From CAZWSX01 sp964636985 (GTDB lineage: Bacteria > Planctomycetota > Planctomycetia > Pirellulales > Pirellulaceae): a stretch of DNA of 64,000 nucleotides. The notes beneath the pieces are model-generated. The model was not told the DNA's origin, searched no databases, and worked only from the letters and a program-made list of their open reading frames with translations. The translations under genes and the position numbers were made by a program. Within the stretch, counting starts at the first letter, position 1; each line of letters starts with the position of its first letter. The stretch lies in contig CAZWSX010000009.1 of NCBI GenBank assembly GCA_964636985.1, positions 62,001 through 126,000 on the forward strand. Reading direction: 5' to 3'. Of this stretch, positions 8,056-20,545 are shown one piece after another.

Positions 8056-8895
8056 ATGACGGTGGATCCGGACAACACGCCAGACAACACCGAAAATGTT
8101 GGCTCGGAGAGCCACAGCGCGCCCACCAACGCACCCGCGGCAACTTCGGAAAAGCCGGAAGAGAAGCCGCACGAACTGACCGAACCCCGTATCGCCGAAG
8201 CGAACCTAGGCGACTCCGGTGCCGAGCCGCACGAAGCTGCCGCTACGGCCGATCACGCCGAAGAGAGCGCTGTCGAAGATGAAGCGGAAGAAGATTCGGG
8301 TCCGGTCGAGCCATTGGAGTTCATTGACGAGTCGCTGGAAGAAGACACCCAGGACCGCCAGTGGTACATCCTCAAGATCGCAGTGAATCGCGAGGACTCG
8401 ATTCGCGACGCCCTGATTCGCCGCCTCAAGCGCGAAGGCCTGGATCGCTACTTCGGCGATATCGTGATTCCGACCGAAGACGTCGTCGAGTTCACGAAAA
8501 ACCAAAAACGCAAGGTCGTTAAGAAGAAGCTGTACCCCGGCTACCTGCTGGTCCACATGCACGTGAACGACGCCACCTGGTTTGTTGTCCGCGAAACACC
8601 CGGTATCGGGGACTTCACTACCTCCGGTGGCAAGCCAGCTCCGATGGCCCAAAAGGACGTCGACAAAATCCTGCGGACCAGCAAACCCGCCGAAGCCGAC
8701 GATACTGGCGCCGTGAAGATGGCGATTCCCTTCAAGAAGGGCGACCGCGTCCGTGTGAAGGAAGGTTACTTCCAGAACTCGGAAGGAGACGTCGAAGCGA
8801 TCGACGAATCGAACGGCCGCGTTACCGTGCTTTTGACGATTTTCGGCCGCAACACGCCGGTCGAAATCGACCACTGGCACATTGAAGCCGTATAA
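8056..8895 (+). CDS. nusG: Transcription termination/antitermination protein NusG
   Basis: A 279-aa RNA polymerase-associated factor. An acidic, low-complexity N-terminal extension (about residues 1-98, rich in E, D, A) precedes the NGN domain, which starts at RQWYILKIAVN (101) and includes KKLYPGYLLVHMHVND and the RETPGIGDF region. The C-terminal KOW domain begins FKKGDRVRVKEG and ends EIDHWHIEAV. NusG links the polymerase to the leading ribosome through S10 and to Rho. A good ribosome-binding site (GAGGAAAG) precedes the ATG. The extension makes it about 100 residues longer than E. coli NusG; its role is unknown. Confidence 0.95.
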   Translation: MTVDPDNTPDNTENVGSESHSAPTNAPAATSEKPEEKPHELTEPRIAEANLGDSGAEPHEAAATADHAEESAVEDEAEEDSGPVEPLEFIDESLEEDTQDRQWYILKIAVNREDSIRDALIRRLKREGLDRYFGDIVIPTEDVVEFTKNQKRKVVKKKLYPGYLLVHMHVNDATWFVVRETPGIGDFTTSGGKPAPMAQKDVDKILRTSKPAEADDTGAVKMAIPFKKGDRVRVKEGYFQNSEGDVEAIDESNGRVTVLLTIFGRNTPVEIDHWHIEAV

Positions 8896-8985
8896 AAACC
8901 AAAACAGTAAAAACCCAAAACAGACGGGCGCGAGTCGTTGGTTCCTCGCCGCCCCGATTATGTACGACAACCAAGTTTTTCACTA

Positions 8986-8999
8986 GAACCGCAAGGTTC
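8986..8999 (+). other. GNRA-tetraloop hairpin in the rplK leader
   Basis: GAACC, loop GCAA and GGTTC lie 28 nt before the rplK ATG. This small RNA hairpin with a stable tetraloop could be part of a leader control element. No match to a known L1 site is claimed. Confidence 0.3.
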
Positions 9000-9027
9000 A
9001 CCACGCGATTGAGAGTTCGAGGCGGAC

Positions 9028-9459
9028 ATGGCCAAGGCAAAGCAAGTAACGGGACAAGCAAAATTTCAAGTGGTGGGCGGCAAAGCGACGCCCGCCCCGC
9101 CTGTGGGTACCTCGCTGGGTAAGTTCGGTATCAACCTGGGCCAATTCGTCTCGCAGTTCAACGAGCGAACCCGCCAGTTCATGGATATCCCGATCCCAGT
9201 GATCGTGACGGTCTACAGCGACCGCAGCTTCGAATTCGTTTGCAAAAGCCCGCCCGCATCGGCTCTTTTGAAGATCGAAGCCGGCATCGCCAAGGGCTCC
9301 GGCGTTCCCAACCGCGACAAGGTAGGCAAAGTCACCCAAGCCCAGTTGATCAAAATCGTCGACCAAAAGTGGGACGATTTGAACGCCCGCGATAAAGAAC
9401 ACGCGGCGCGAATGGTTGCTGGCACGGCCCGCAGCATGGGTATTGTGGTCGAAGGGTAG
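9028..9459 (+). CDS. rplK: 50S ribosomal protein L11
   Basis: A 143-aa protein of the GTPase-associated centre of 23S rRNA, where factors bind and thiopeptides act. The N-terminal domain (FQVVGGKATPAPPVG) and C-terminal RNA-binding domain (KSPPASALLKIEAG to ARSMGIVVEG) are complete. The usual PPVGPALGQ motif reads PPVGTSLGK: the residue aligned to E. coli Pro26 is Thr28. A GAGG ribosome-binding site precedes the ATG. A terminator-like hairpin separates it from rplA, which usually follows directly. Confidence 0.96.
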   Translation: MAKAKQVTGQAKFQVVGGKATPAPPVGTSLGKFGINLGQFVSQFNERTRQFMDIPIPVIVTVYSDRSFEFVCKSPPASALLKIEAGIAKGSGVPNRDKVGKVTQAQLIKIVDQKWDDLNARDKEHAARMVAGTARSMGIVVEG

Positions 9460-9504
9460 TCGCGGTATATTCACTCGCTTCGACTCAGCGAAACGTAGTC
9501 GCCT

Positions 9505-9535
9505 ATGGCGCGGTGAACCCCGCGCCATCCTTTTT
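9505..9535 (+). terminator. Rho-independent terminator/attenuator between rplK and rplA
   Basis: ATGGCGCGG (9505-9513), a 6-nt loop and CCGCGCCAT (9520-9528) form a perfect 9-bp stem, followed by CC and TTTTT. It lies in the unusually long (162 nt) rplK-rplA gap. Confidence 0.7.
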
Positions 9536-9621
9536 GGCTCGACTGCATCTGCTCACTGCGTTGAAATTGCTGGTTGGAATCACGCGTTTGAAACGGTTCG
9601 TTTTGGGGTGTTGGTGCGTCT

Positions 9622-10314
9622 ATGGCAAAGCAGTCGAAGCGTTATCGGGCCCAGGCGAAGATCGCCCCCGCTGACCGAGTGCTTCATCCCCTGCAAAAGG
9701 CTGTCCAGTTGCTGAAGCAAATGGGCGACAAGGGGAAGACGAAGTTCGACGAAACAATCGAAGTTCACATGCGCCTCGGTATCGATCCGAAGCAAGCGGA
9801 CCAGATCGTCCGCGGCTCGATCGTGTTGCCGCACGGCATCGGCCGCGCCAAACGCGTAGTGGTGTTCGCCAAGGGTGACCTGGCCAATGCCGCCCGCGAA
9901 GCCGGCGCCGACATGGTGGGCGAAGCCGACCTGGCACAAAAAATCAAAGATGGCTGGATCGAGTTCGATGCGTGCATCGCCTCGCCCGACATGATGGGCG
10001 TGGTGGGTCCGCTTGGTAAGGTCCTGGGTCCTCACGGGTTGATGCCGTCGCCTCGTGCTGGCACGGTAACCAACGACGTCGCCAAGGTGGTTCGCGAGTA
10101 CAAGGCCGGTAAGGTTGAATTCCGAAACGACCCCACAGGCATCATTCATGCCGTCGTCGGCAAGATGAGCTTCGATGCAACCAAGCTCGAAGAGAACGTC
10201 GCAGCCTTCCTCAATCACATCGCGGCGATCAAGCCGAACTCGGTGAAGGGGATCTACGTGAAGAGCGTGGCCCTTTGCTCGACGATGAGCCCGTCGGTAT
10301 ACGTCGCGGCTTAG
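9622..10314 (+). CDS. rplA: 50S ribosomal protein L1
   Basis: A 230-aa protein of the L1 stalk, which moves with the E-site tRNA. Typical landmarks are present: FDETIEVHMRLGIDPKQADQ near residue 35, VLPHGIGRAKRVVVFAKG, the MMGVVGPLGKVLGPHGLMPS block and the final NSVKGIYVKSVALCSTMSPS. In E. coli L1 represses its own operon by binding upstream of rplK. Here the hairpin at 9505-9535 splits rplK from rplA, so the control may differ. Confidence 0.96.
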   Translation: MAKQSKRYRAQAKIAPADRVLHPLQKAVQLLKQMGDKGKTKFDETIEVHMRLGIDPKQADQIVRGSIVLPHGIGRAKRVVVFAKGDLANAAREAGADMVGEADLAQKIKDGWIEFDACIASPDMMGVVGPLGKVLGPHGLMPSPRAGTVTNDVAKVVREYKAGKVEFRNDPTGIIHAVVGKMSFDATKLEENVAAFLNHIAAIKPNSVKGIYVKSVALCSTMSPSVYVAA

Positions 10315-10360
10315 TCGAATTGCGAATAACGGAAATAGTTGAAAACGATCGCGTGTCGTC

Positions 10361-10912
10361 ATGAGCAAGCAAGTCAAAGGTCTGATTATCGCCGATTTGA
10401 AGAAGCGTCTTGGTGGCGTGCAGGATGCGCTACTGTGTGACGCGATCGGTCTGAATTCCGGCAACACCGCCGGCCTGCGGCGCGAACTTCGCAAGCGGGG
10501 CGTCAGTCTCTTGGTTGTGAAGACCGCTCTGGCGCGTCGCGCAACGGAAGGGACTTCGATCTCCAGCGCCTTCGACAAGCACGAAGGTAGCCTGGCCGTA
10601 GTCTGGGGCTGCGAAGACTTCGTCTCTCTCTGCAAAGAGATGGTCGACCTCTACGCCAAGCCGGAATACGAAAAGCTGAAGCCGCATGGCGGCGTGATGG
10701 ACGGCGAGCGTCTCACGCATGACCGCATTAAGGAAGTCAGCAAGTGGCCCAGCCGGACCGAACAACTCAGCATCCTGCTGGGGCAGATTCTGTCGCCCGG
10801 CTCGGCGCTGCTCAGTCAGCTTTCGTCGACAGGCGGCGAGCTGGCGAGCCAAGTGGAACAGATCGCCAAAGGCGAAGCGGGCAAAGAAAAAGGCACCGCC
10901 CCCGAGGCGTAA
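10361..10912 (+). CDS. rplJ: 50S ribosomal protein L10
   Basis: A 183-aa base of the L7/L12 stalk. The N-terminal rRNA-binding domain (KGLIIADLKKRLGGVQDALL) and the C-terminal helix that carries L7/L12 dimers (ILSPGSALLSQLSSTGGELA onward) are visible. The start has no clear ribosome-binding site, and only 46 nt separate it from rplA. I therefore see no room for a typical L10 leader, which might instead act at a distance. rplL follows after 167 nt. Confidence 0.94.
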   Translation: MSKQVKGLIIADLKKRLGGVQDALLCDAIGLNSGNTAGLRRELRKRGVSLLVVKTALARRATEGTSISSAFDKHEGSLAVVWGCEDFVSLCKEMVDLYAKPEYEKLKPHGGVMDGERLTHDRIKEVSKWPSRTEQLSILLGQILSPGSALLSQLSSTGGELASQVEQIAKGEAGKEKGTAPEA

Positions 10913-11079
10913 CTCGAAAATACACGGTTCAAGAAAACACAGGAGTCCCCGTCGTTTTGGCCGCGACGAGGTTCGACTCCACAACGTTAAGTGCCAGTTG
11001 AGGTTTCCAGCTCCCCTCCTCCGAAGCGCGGTTCGATACGGAATGGTAGCTGGCTTAGATTTGACAAGGATTTGAAGCG

Positions 11080-11499
11080 ATGTCTGAAACTGCAACTCTC
11101 GACGTTCCCTCCGACCTGAAGTCGCTGGGTGATTCGATCGCCAACTTGACGCTCAAGCAAGCCAAGCAACTGAGCGACTACATCGAGCAAGCTTACGGCA
11201 TCAAGCCGGCTGCTGGTGGCGCTGTGATGATGGCTCCTGCTGGCGGCGCTGGTGGCGGAGCGGCGGCTGCTCCTGCCGAGCCGACCGAATTCGACGTGAT
11301 CCTCACCAGCTTCGGCGAAAAGAAGCTCGACGTGGTGAAGGTTGCCAAGAACATCACCGGCCTGTCGTTGATGGACGCCAAGAAGCTGGTTGAAGCAGCT
11401 CCTTCGACCCTCAAGGAAAAAGTCAGCAAGGCTGACGGCGAGAAGATTAAGGCCGAAATCGAAGCGGTTGGTGGCAAGGTCGAACTGAAGGGCGTCTAA
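11080..11499 (+). CDS. rplL: 50S ribosomal protein L7/L12
   Basis: A 139-aa stalk protein that recruits EF-Tu, EF-G and other GTPases. It has an N-terminal dimerisation helix (LKQAKQLSDYIEQAYGIK), a flexible Ala/Gly hinge (about residues 46-66) and the conserved C-terminal domain (EFDVILTSFGEKKLDVVKV, GLSLMDAKKLVEAAP, GGKVELKGV). An AAGGA ribosome-binding site precedes the ATG, as expected for a protein made in four or more copies per ribosome. A 662-nt gap with an attenuator follows before rpoB. Confidence 0.96.
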   Translation: MSETATLDVPSDLKSLGDSIANLTLKQAKQLSDYIEQAYGIKPAAGGAVMMAPAGGAGGGAAAAPAEPTEFDVILTSFGEKKLDVVKVAKNITGLSLMDAKKLVEAAPSTLKEKVSKADGEKIKAEIEAVGGKVELKGV

Positions 11500-12161
11500 G
11501 CCGTTCTCAGTTTGACTTTTTCATTTCAAGGCGATATGTTGAGATGTTTGGCGTCTCTCGTACGCCCTAGGCTCCAACGGATTGGCTAGCCGTGGCATGG
11601 CTGTGTAGGGACATCGATGTCCTAAAACAGCTCGGTCGCGGCTGGTTCGTTTACCGGACAAGCGAGTTATTTTGGCTGCGCAATCCATCTGGACTGGACA
11701 GTCTGGACGGCATCAAGGCGGACAAATTCGTCACGCTGTGACGTTTTTTTCCGTTCTTATCCGTCCTTATGGAGAGGTTGCGCGCCGATTGCTGGCGGCT
11801 CGTCCCGTTGCGATTTTTTCGCCTGTCGTTTTGTTGATTTGCCATCCGTCGAATTTCGGTTCCATGGTGGCGACTCTCCTCCGCGTGTATCCCCAGGCCG
11901 TTTTGAGCGCCCTGCTGCGTTTTGAATTCGGCCTCCACAACTGGCAAGACTCTCCAGGCCTGACGCAATTATCCCTCCGGGGTGGATTGCTTGTTAAGGC
12001 CTTTATGCGTTTGCGTCCCGCCGAAGTTTGCCTCGTCAGCGCTTCCAGCGTGCGATGAGGTTTATCGGCAATTCGCGATCGTTTCCGCGACGTGGCTTGA
12101 AAATTGAGTCGCTTTGACAATTAACTCGACAGTTTGTTTGTTTTGAGGAGTGCCTCGGAAT
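11500..12161 (+). other. Long rplL-rpoB intergenic region (662 nt)
   Basis: There is no convincing gene here; open frames on both strands lack family features and good starts. Contents: a 14-nt palindrome GGACATCGATGTCC (11609-11622), a T-tract hairpin terminator (11729-11750), and just before rpoB a TTGACA hexamer (12114-12119) without a good -10 box, then GAGGAG (12145-12150). In E. coli the same gap holds an attenuator and an RNase III site that lower rpoBC relative to rplJL. Confidence 0.6.
11729..11750 (+). terminator. Attenuator/terminator between rplL and rpoB
   Basis: CGTCAC (11729-11734), loop GCT and GTGACG (11738-11743) are followed at once by seven T residues. The stem is short but the T tract is perfect, which suits partial readthrough into rpoBC. 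Confidence 0.65.
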
Positions 12162-15923
<3,762 letters not shown>

Positions 15924-16025
15924 CCCTGGCCGGCTCGGCTCGACGTTTATCGACCTCGTTTTCCCAACCACACATAGAAGAGATGCCGCGACCCGCGCGG
16001 CCAATCACTCCAGGAGCATCGGCAG

Positions 16026-19000
16026 ATGACCATTGGCGAAACCTCCTACGATCGCATTAACGATTACGCTTCGGTGAAGATCAGCCTGGCCCGCCCGCAG
16101 GACATCCGAAGCTGGTCGTTCGGCGAAGTGAAGAAACCTGAAACGATCAACTACCGAACGTATCGTCCGGAAAAGGACGGTCTGTTCTGCGAGCGGATCT
16201 TCGGCCCGGAAAAAGACTGGGAATGCGCCTGCGGTAAGTACCGCGGCATGAAATACAAGGGGATGATCTGCGACCGCTGCGGCGTGAAGGTGACGCACTC
16301 GCGCGTGCGCCGCAAGCGGATGGGCCACATCGAACTGGCCGCACCTGTCGTCCACATCTGGTTCTTCAAGGCGACCCCCAGCCGCCTTGGCAACCTGCTC
16401 GACATGAAGACGAGCAGTTTGGAAAAGGTGATCTACTTCCAAGAGCACGTCGTCATCGACAAGGGCACCACCGATCTCGAGCCGCAACAGTTGTTGACGG
16501 AAGAAGAGTATCGCGCCGCCCGCGAGCAGTGGGGCGATGCAGCGTTCACGGCCGACATGGGCGCGGAAGCCGTTCGCAAACTGCTGGCCGGCCTCGACCT
16601 GGTCAACCTGTCGGAAGTCCTGCGCAAGGAGATGGCCGAAACCAACTCCAAGCAAAAGAAGAAGGACCTGATCAACCGGCTGAAGATCGTCGAATCGATC
16701 TGCGGCAGCGACAACAAGCCCGAGTGGATGGTGCTGGACGTTGTTCCTGTCATCCCACCCGACCTGCGGCCGCTGGTGTTGCTCGACTCGGGCAACTTCG
16801 CCACCAGCGACTTGAACGACCTGTACCGCCGGATCATCAACCGCAACAACCGTTTGCGGAAATTGGTCGACCTGAACGCGCCCGAAGTCATCATCCGCAA
16901 CGAAAAGCGGATGCTGCAACAATCGGTCGACGCATTGTTCGACAACAACCGCTGCAAGCGGCCGGTACTCGGCAGCAGCAATCGCCCGCTCAAGTCGCTC
17001 ACCGACATGATCAAGGGCAAGCAGGGTCGCTTCCGCGAAAACCTGCTTGGTAAGCGGGTCGACTACTCGGCTCGTTCGGTGATCGTCGTCGGTCCGCGGC
17101 TTCGCCTGCACCAATGCGGTCTGCCTAAGAAAATCGCGCTCGAACTGTACCAGCCGTTCATCATCCGCAAGCTCAAGGAACTCGGCCACGCCGATACCAT
17201 CAAGAGCGCCAAGAAGATGCTGGAGCGGAAAGACGAGGAAGTGTGGGATATCCTCGAATCGGCCATTCAAAATCACCCCGTGCTTTTGAATCGTGCTCCC
17301 ACGCTCCACCGGATGGGGATCATGGCGTTCGAGCCGACGCTCGTCGAAGGTAACGCCATCCACTTGCATCCGCTGGTGTGCAAAGGCTTCAACGCCGACT
17401 TCGACGGTGACCAGATGGCCGTCCACTTGCCCCTCTCGATCGAGGCACAAGTCGAAGCTCACACCCTGATGATGTCGACGAACAACATCTTCTCGCCTGC
17501 CAACGGCAAGCCGATGATGAGCCCGTCGCAAGATATGGTTATGGGTTGCGCCTATATCACGCTGGTGCTGCCGAACCGCAAGGGCGAAGGGATGAAATTC
17601 TCCAAGCCCGAGGAAGTCATCATGGCTTACTCGTACGGCAAGATCGATACGCACGCCAAGATCAAGGTCCGCCTGCCGTCGTGGCAAAAGGTGAAGTCGG
17701 AAGCCGACGACCAAAAGCCCGGCGCAATGATCGAGACCAGCTACGGCCGCATCCTGTTCAACGGGATCCTGCCGAAGGGCATGGACTTCTACAACGAGCC
17801 CTTTAAGTCGGGCGACCTGGCGCGCGTGATCAGCGACTGCTACCAGTTGCTGGGCCGCGGTGCCACGATCGAATTGCTCGACCGCATGATGCAGCTCGGT
17901 TTCCGCGAAGCGACCCATAGTGGGTTGTCGTTCGCGTCGGACGACCTCGTCACCCCGACCACCAAGATGGAGCACTTGGCGGAAGCGGAAAAGAAAGTGA
18001 TGAAGTTCAAGAAGCTGTTCGACCGTGGTGTGATCACCAACCAAGAGCGCTACAACCAGGTGCTCGACACGTGGACGCACGCTCGCGAAGAAATCACCAA
18101 AGAGATGATGGAGGCGATGAAGAACGACGACCGGGGTGGTCACGGTTACGTGAACCCGGTGTTCCTCATGGCCGACTCGGGTGCTCGCGGTGGTAAAGAA
18201 CAAATCCGCCAGCTGGCCGGGATGCGTGGTTTGATGGCCAAGCCCACGGGCGAAATCATCGAAACGCCGATTAAAGCTAACTTCCGCGAAGGTCTCACGG
18301 TACTGGAGTATTTCAGCTCGACGCACGGTGCCCGTAAGGGTCTCGCCGACACGGCCCTCAAGACGGCCGACTCGGGTTACCTGACGCGTAAACTGGCCGA
18401 CGTCGCCCAAAACGTCGTCATCACGCAAGAAGACTGCGGTACCACTCAAGGGATCACCAAGGGAGTTATCTACCGCGGTGAAAAGGTCGAAGTCAAACTG
18501 TCGGCCGCTATTGTGGGTCGCGTCAGCCGCCAAAGCATCGTGAACCCCGTCACCGACGAAGTGATCGTAGCCGAAAATGAGCTGATCACCCCCGCCGTGG
18601 CGAAGCGGATCGAAGACATGGGTCTCGAACGCATTCAGGTTCGCAGCGTCATGACGTGCGATGCATCGCTGGGCGTGTGCCGCTTGTGCTACGGCATGGA
18701 CCTGGCGTCCGGTTCGATGGTCGAAGAAGGGATGGCCGTCGGGATCATCGCCGCCCAAAGCATCGGCGAACCCGGCACGCAGCTCACGATGCGTACGTTC
18801 CACATCGGTGGCTCGGTGTCGACGACCGTTATCGACAGCCAATCTAAGTGCAAGAAGGAAGGAACGATCAAGCTCCTCCGGATCAAGGTCGTCAAGAACG
18901 AAGAAGGCAACAACGTCGTGCTCACCCGCAACGGTGAGATCGCCCTCTTGGACTCCAAAGGCCGCGAACTCGAAAAGTACGAAGTTCCCAACGGTGCCGT

Positions 19001-20354
19001 GCTCAAGGTCGAAGAAAACCAGCACGTCAAAGCCGGTGCGCTCCTGTGCGAGTGGGACCCCCACGTGGTGCCGATTCTCGCCGAAGTGGGCGGAAAGGTC
19101 CGCTACGAAGACGTGATCGAAGGGGAAACCTTCCGCGTCACCAAGGAAACGGGCGGTGCAACTCGTCGCGAAATCAGCGAACACAAGGCGGATTACCATC
19201 CGCAAGTGGTTGTTGAAGACGCCGATGGCCGCGTGCTCGACGTGTACTACCTGCCGGAAAAAGCCGTGCTCGTCGCCGAAGAAGGCCAAACGATCACCGC
19301 CGGTACGGTGCTCGCCAAGACACCTCGCGAGGCGGCGGGTATCGCCGACATCACCGGGGGTCTGCCGCGGGTTACGGAAATTTTCGAAGCTCGCAAGCCG
19401 AAAGACCCGGCCGTCATGGCCGAGATCGATGGCGTTACGCAAATCCTCGGCGAAAAGCGCCGCGGCAAGCGGACGATCATTATTCGCAACGAAGCGGGCA
19501 TCGAGCGCGAACACCTGGTTCCGCACGGCAAGCGCATCAAAGTGCACGCCGGCGACTACGTTCGTGCCGGCCAGGCGCTCATCGAAGGTCCGCTGGTGCC
19601 GCACGACATCCTGCGGATCTCCGGTGAAGAAGCGGTGCAGCAGTACTTGGTGCAAGAAGTCCAAGGTGTGTACCGCAGCCAACGCGTGGAAATCAACGAC
19701 AAGCACATCGAGGCGATCATCGCCCGGATGCTGCGAAAGGTCCGGATCGAAAACCCAGGCGACACCAACCTGTTGCAGGGGCTCGTGATGGACAAGTTCG
19801 ACTTCCGCCAGGCGAACACGAACCTGTCGAAGTGCCTCAAGATCAGCGATCCAGGCGACAGCAAGTTCACCGTCGGCGCGATTGTTCCCAAGGAAGCGAT
19901 CGAGCAAGAGAACTCGCAAATCGAAGCCCTCGGCGGCAAGCCTGCCAAGGGAACCAAGCCGAAGTCGGCGACGGCGAGCACGCAGCTTTTGGGTATCACC
20001 AAGGCAGCCGTGCAGAGCAGCAGCTTCATCTCGGCCGCGAGCTTTCAGGAAACGACGAAGGTGCTCACCGAGGCGGCTCTGGCCGGCAAGGTCGACTACC
20101 TGCAAGGTCTGAAGGAAAACGTGATCCTGGGTCACTTGATCCCAGCCGGTACCGGTTTCCGAATGTTCCAGGAAGCCGAAGTCCGCTGCCAACGCGAAGC
20201 TCAAGAGGCCATGGCAGCGAGCCCCGCACGCACGCTCGAAACCGAGTTCCCGTTGCTCCAATCAGGCGACGAAGGCAACGGCGAAGCCAAGCCGCAAACC
20301 AAGGAACCCGAAGGGGGCAGCGGCTCGCTGGATGCCTTGTTTAAGACGGAATAG
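16026..20354 (+). CDS. rpoC: DNA-directed RNA polymerase subunit beta'
   Basis: A 1442-aa single-piece beta' subunit. The N-terminal zinc ribbon (CACGKYRGM... CDRCGVKV, about residues 70-90) is complete. The active-site magnesium loop NADFDGDQ occupies residues 456-463, and the bridge/trigger-loop area (MADSGARGGKEQIRQLAGMR) is present. The second zinc site reads CGTT... MTCDASLGVCRLCYG. The C-terminus ends in an acidic, Gly-rich tail of about 40 residues after the last conserved segment. AGGAG precedes the ATG. A strong terminator follows, which ends the tuf-rpoC cluster. Confidence 0.98.
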   Translation: MTIGETSYDRINDYASVKISLARPQDIRSWSFGEVKKPETINYRTYRPEKDGLFCERIFGPEKDWECACGKYRGMKYKGMICDRCGVKVTHSRVRRKRMGHIELAAPVVHIWFFKATPSRLGNLLDMKTSSLEKVIYFQEHVVIDKGTTDLEPQQLLTEEEYRAAREQWGDAAFTADMGAEAVRKLLAGLDLVNLSEVLRKEMAETNSKQKKKDLINRLKIVESICGSDNKPEWMVLDVVPVIPPDLRPLVLLDSGNFATSDLNDLYRRIINRNNRLRKLVDLNAPEVIIRNEKRMLQQSVDALFDNNRCKRPVLGSSNRPLKSLTDMIKGKQGRFRENLLGKRVDYSARSVIVVGPRLRLHQCGLPKKIALELYQPFIIRKLKELGHADTIKSAKKMLERKDEEVWDILESAIQNHPVLLNRAPTLHRMGIMAFEPTLVEGNAIHLHPLVCKGFNADFDGDQMAVHLPLSIEAQVEAHTLMMSTNNIFSPANGKPMMSPSQDMVMGCAYITLVLPNRKGEGMKFSKPEEVIMAYSYGKIDTHAKIKVRLPSWQKVKSEADDQKPGAMIETSYGRILFNGILPKGMDFYNEPFKSGDLARVISDCYQLLGRGATIELLDRMMQLGFREATHSGLSFASDDLVTPTTKMEHLAEAEKKVMKFKKLFDRGVITNQERYNQVLDTWTHAREEITKEMMEAMKNDDRGGHGYVNPVFLMADSGARGGKEQIRQLAGMRGLMAKPTGEIIETPIKANFREGLTVLEYFSSTHGARKGLADTALKTADSGYLTRKLADVAQNVVITQEDCGTTQGITKGVIYRGEKVEVKLSAAIVGRVSRQSIVNPVTDEVIVAENELITPAVAKRIEDMGLERIQVRSVMTCDASLGVCRLCYGMDLASGSMVEEGMAVGIIAAQSIGEPGTQLTMRTFHIGGSVSTTVIDSQSKCKKEGTIKLLRIKVVKNEEGNNVVLTRNGEIALLDSKGRELEKYEVPNGAVLKVEENQHVKAGALLCEWDPHVVPILAEVGGKVRYEDVIEGETFRVTKETGGATRREISEHKADYHPQVVVEDADGRVLDVYYLPEKAVLVAEEGQTITAGTVLAKTPREAAGIADITGGLPRVTEIFEARKPKDPAVMAEIDGVTQILGEKRRGKRTIIIRNEAGIEREHLVPHGKRIKVHAGDYVRAGQALIEGPLVPHDILRISGEEAVQQYLVQEVQGVYRSQRVEINDKHIEAIIARMLRKVRIENPGDTNLLQGLVMDKFDFRQANTNLSKCLKISDPGDSKFTVGAIVPKEAIEQENSQIEALGGKPAKGTKPKSATASTQLLGITKAAVQSSSFISAASFQETTKVLTEAALAGKVDYLQGLKENVILGHLIPAGTGFRMFQEAEVRCQREAQEAMAASPARTLETEFPLLQSGDEGNGEAKPQTKEPEGGSGSLDALFKTE

Positions 20355-20399
20355 TTCAAGACGGAGCAGTTCGCCGGTCTGACATTTTGAATCTCAGCG

Positions 20400-20430
20400 A
20401 CCGCCAAGCCCGCAAGGCTTGGCGGTTTTG
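20400..20430 (+). terminator. Rho-independent terminator after rpoC
   Basis: ACCGCCAAGCC (20400-20410), a 5-nt loop and GGCTTGGCGGT (20416-20426) form an 11-bp stem running into TTTTGCTTT. Confidence 0.85.
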
Positions 20431-20545
20431 CTTTGCGCGGACAAGTTACCACGGTTGTTGGCACCCTGGCCCGAAACTATTCTGATGGTCGCGTCCAGCC
20501 TTACCTCCGGTTCGCGGCGTTCCCACCTCGCGCAGGATGTCTTCG

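Noticed and set aside
11672..12058. 128-codon open frame in the rplL-rpoB gap
   Set aside because: It begins before the attenuator hairpin, has no ribosome-binding site, overlaps equally good frames on the other strand and has no conserved features.
12114..12142. TTGACA-led promoter immediately before rpoB
   Set aside because: The -35 is perfect, but the hexamer 17 nt downstream (TTTGTT) is poor and transcription would begin inside the ribosome-binding site.
16005..20261. Minus-strand open frame of 1418 codons opposite rpoC
   Set aside because: It is a mirror of rpoC codons with His/Asp/Val-rich composition typical of antisense translation.
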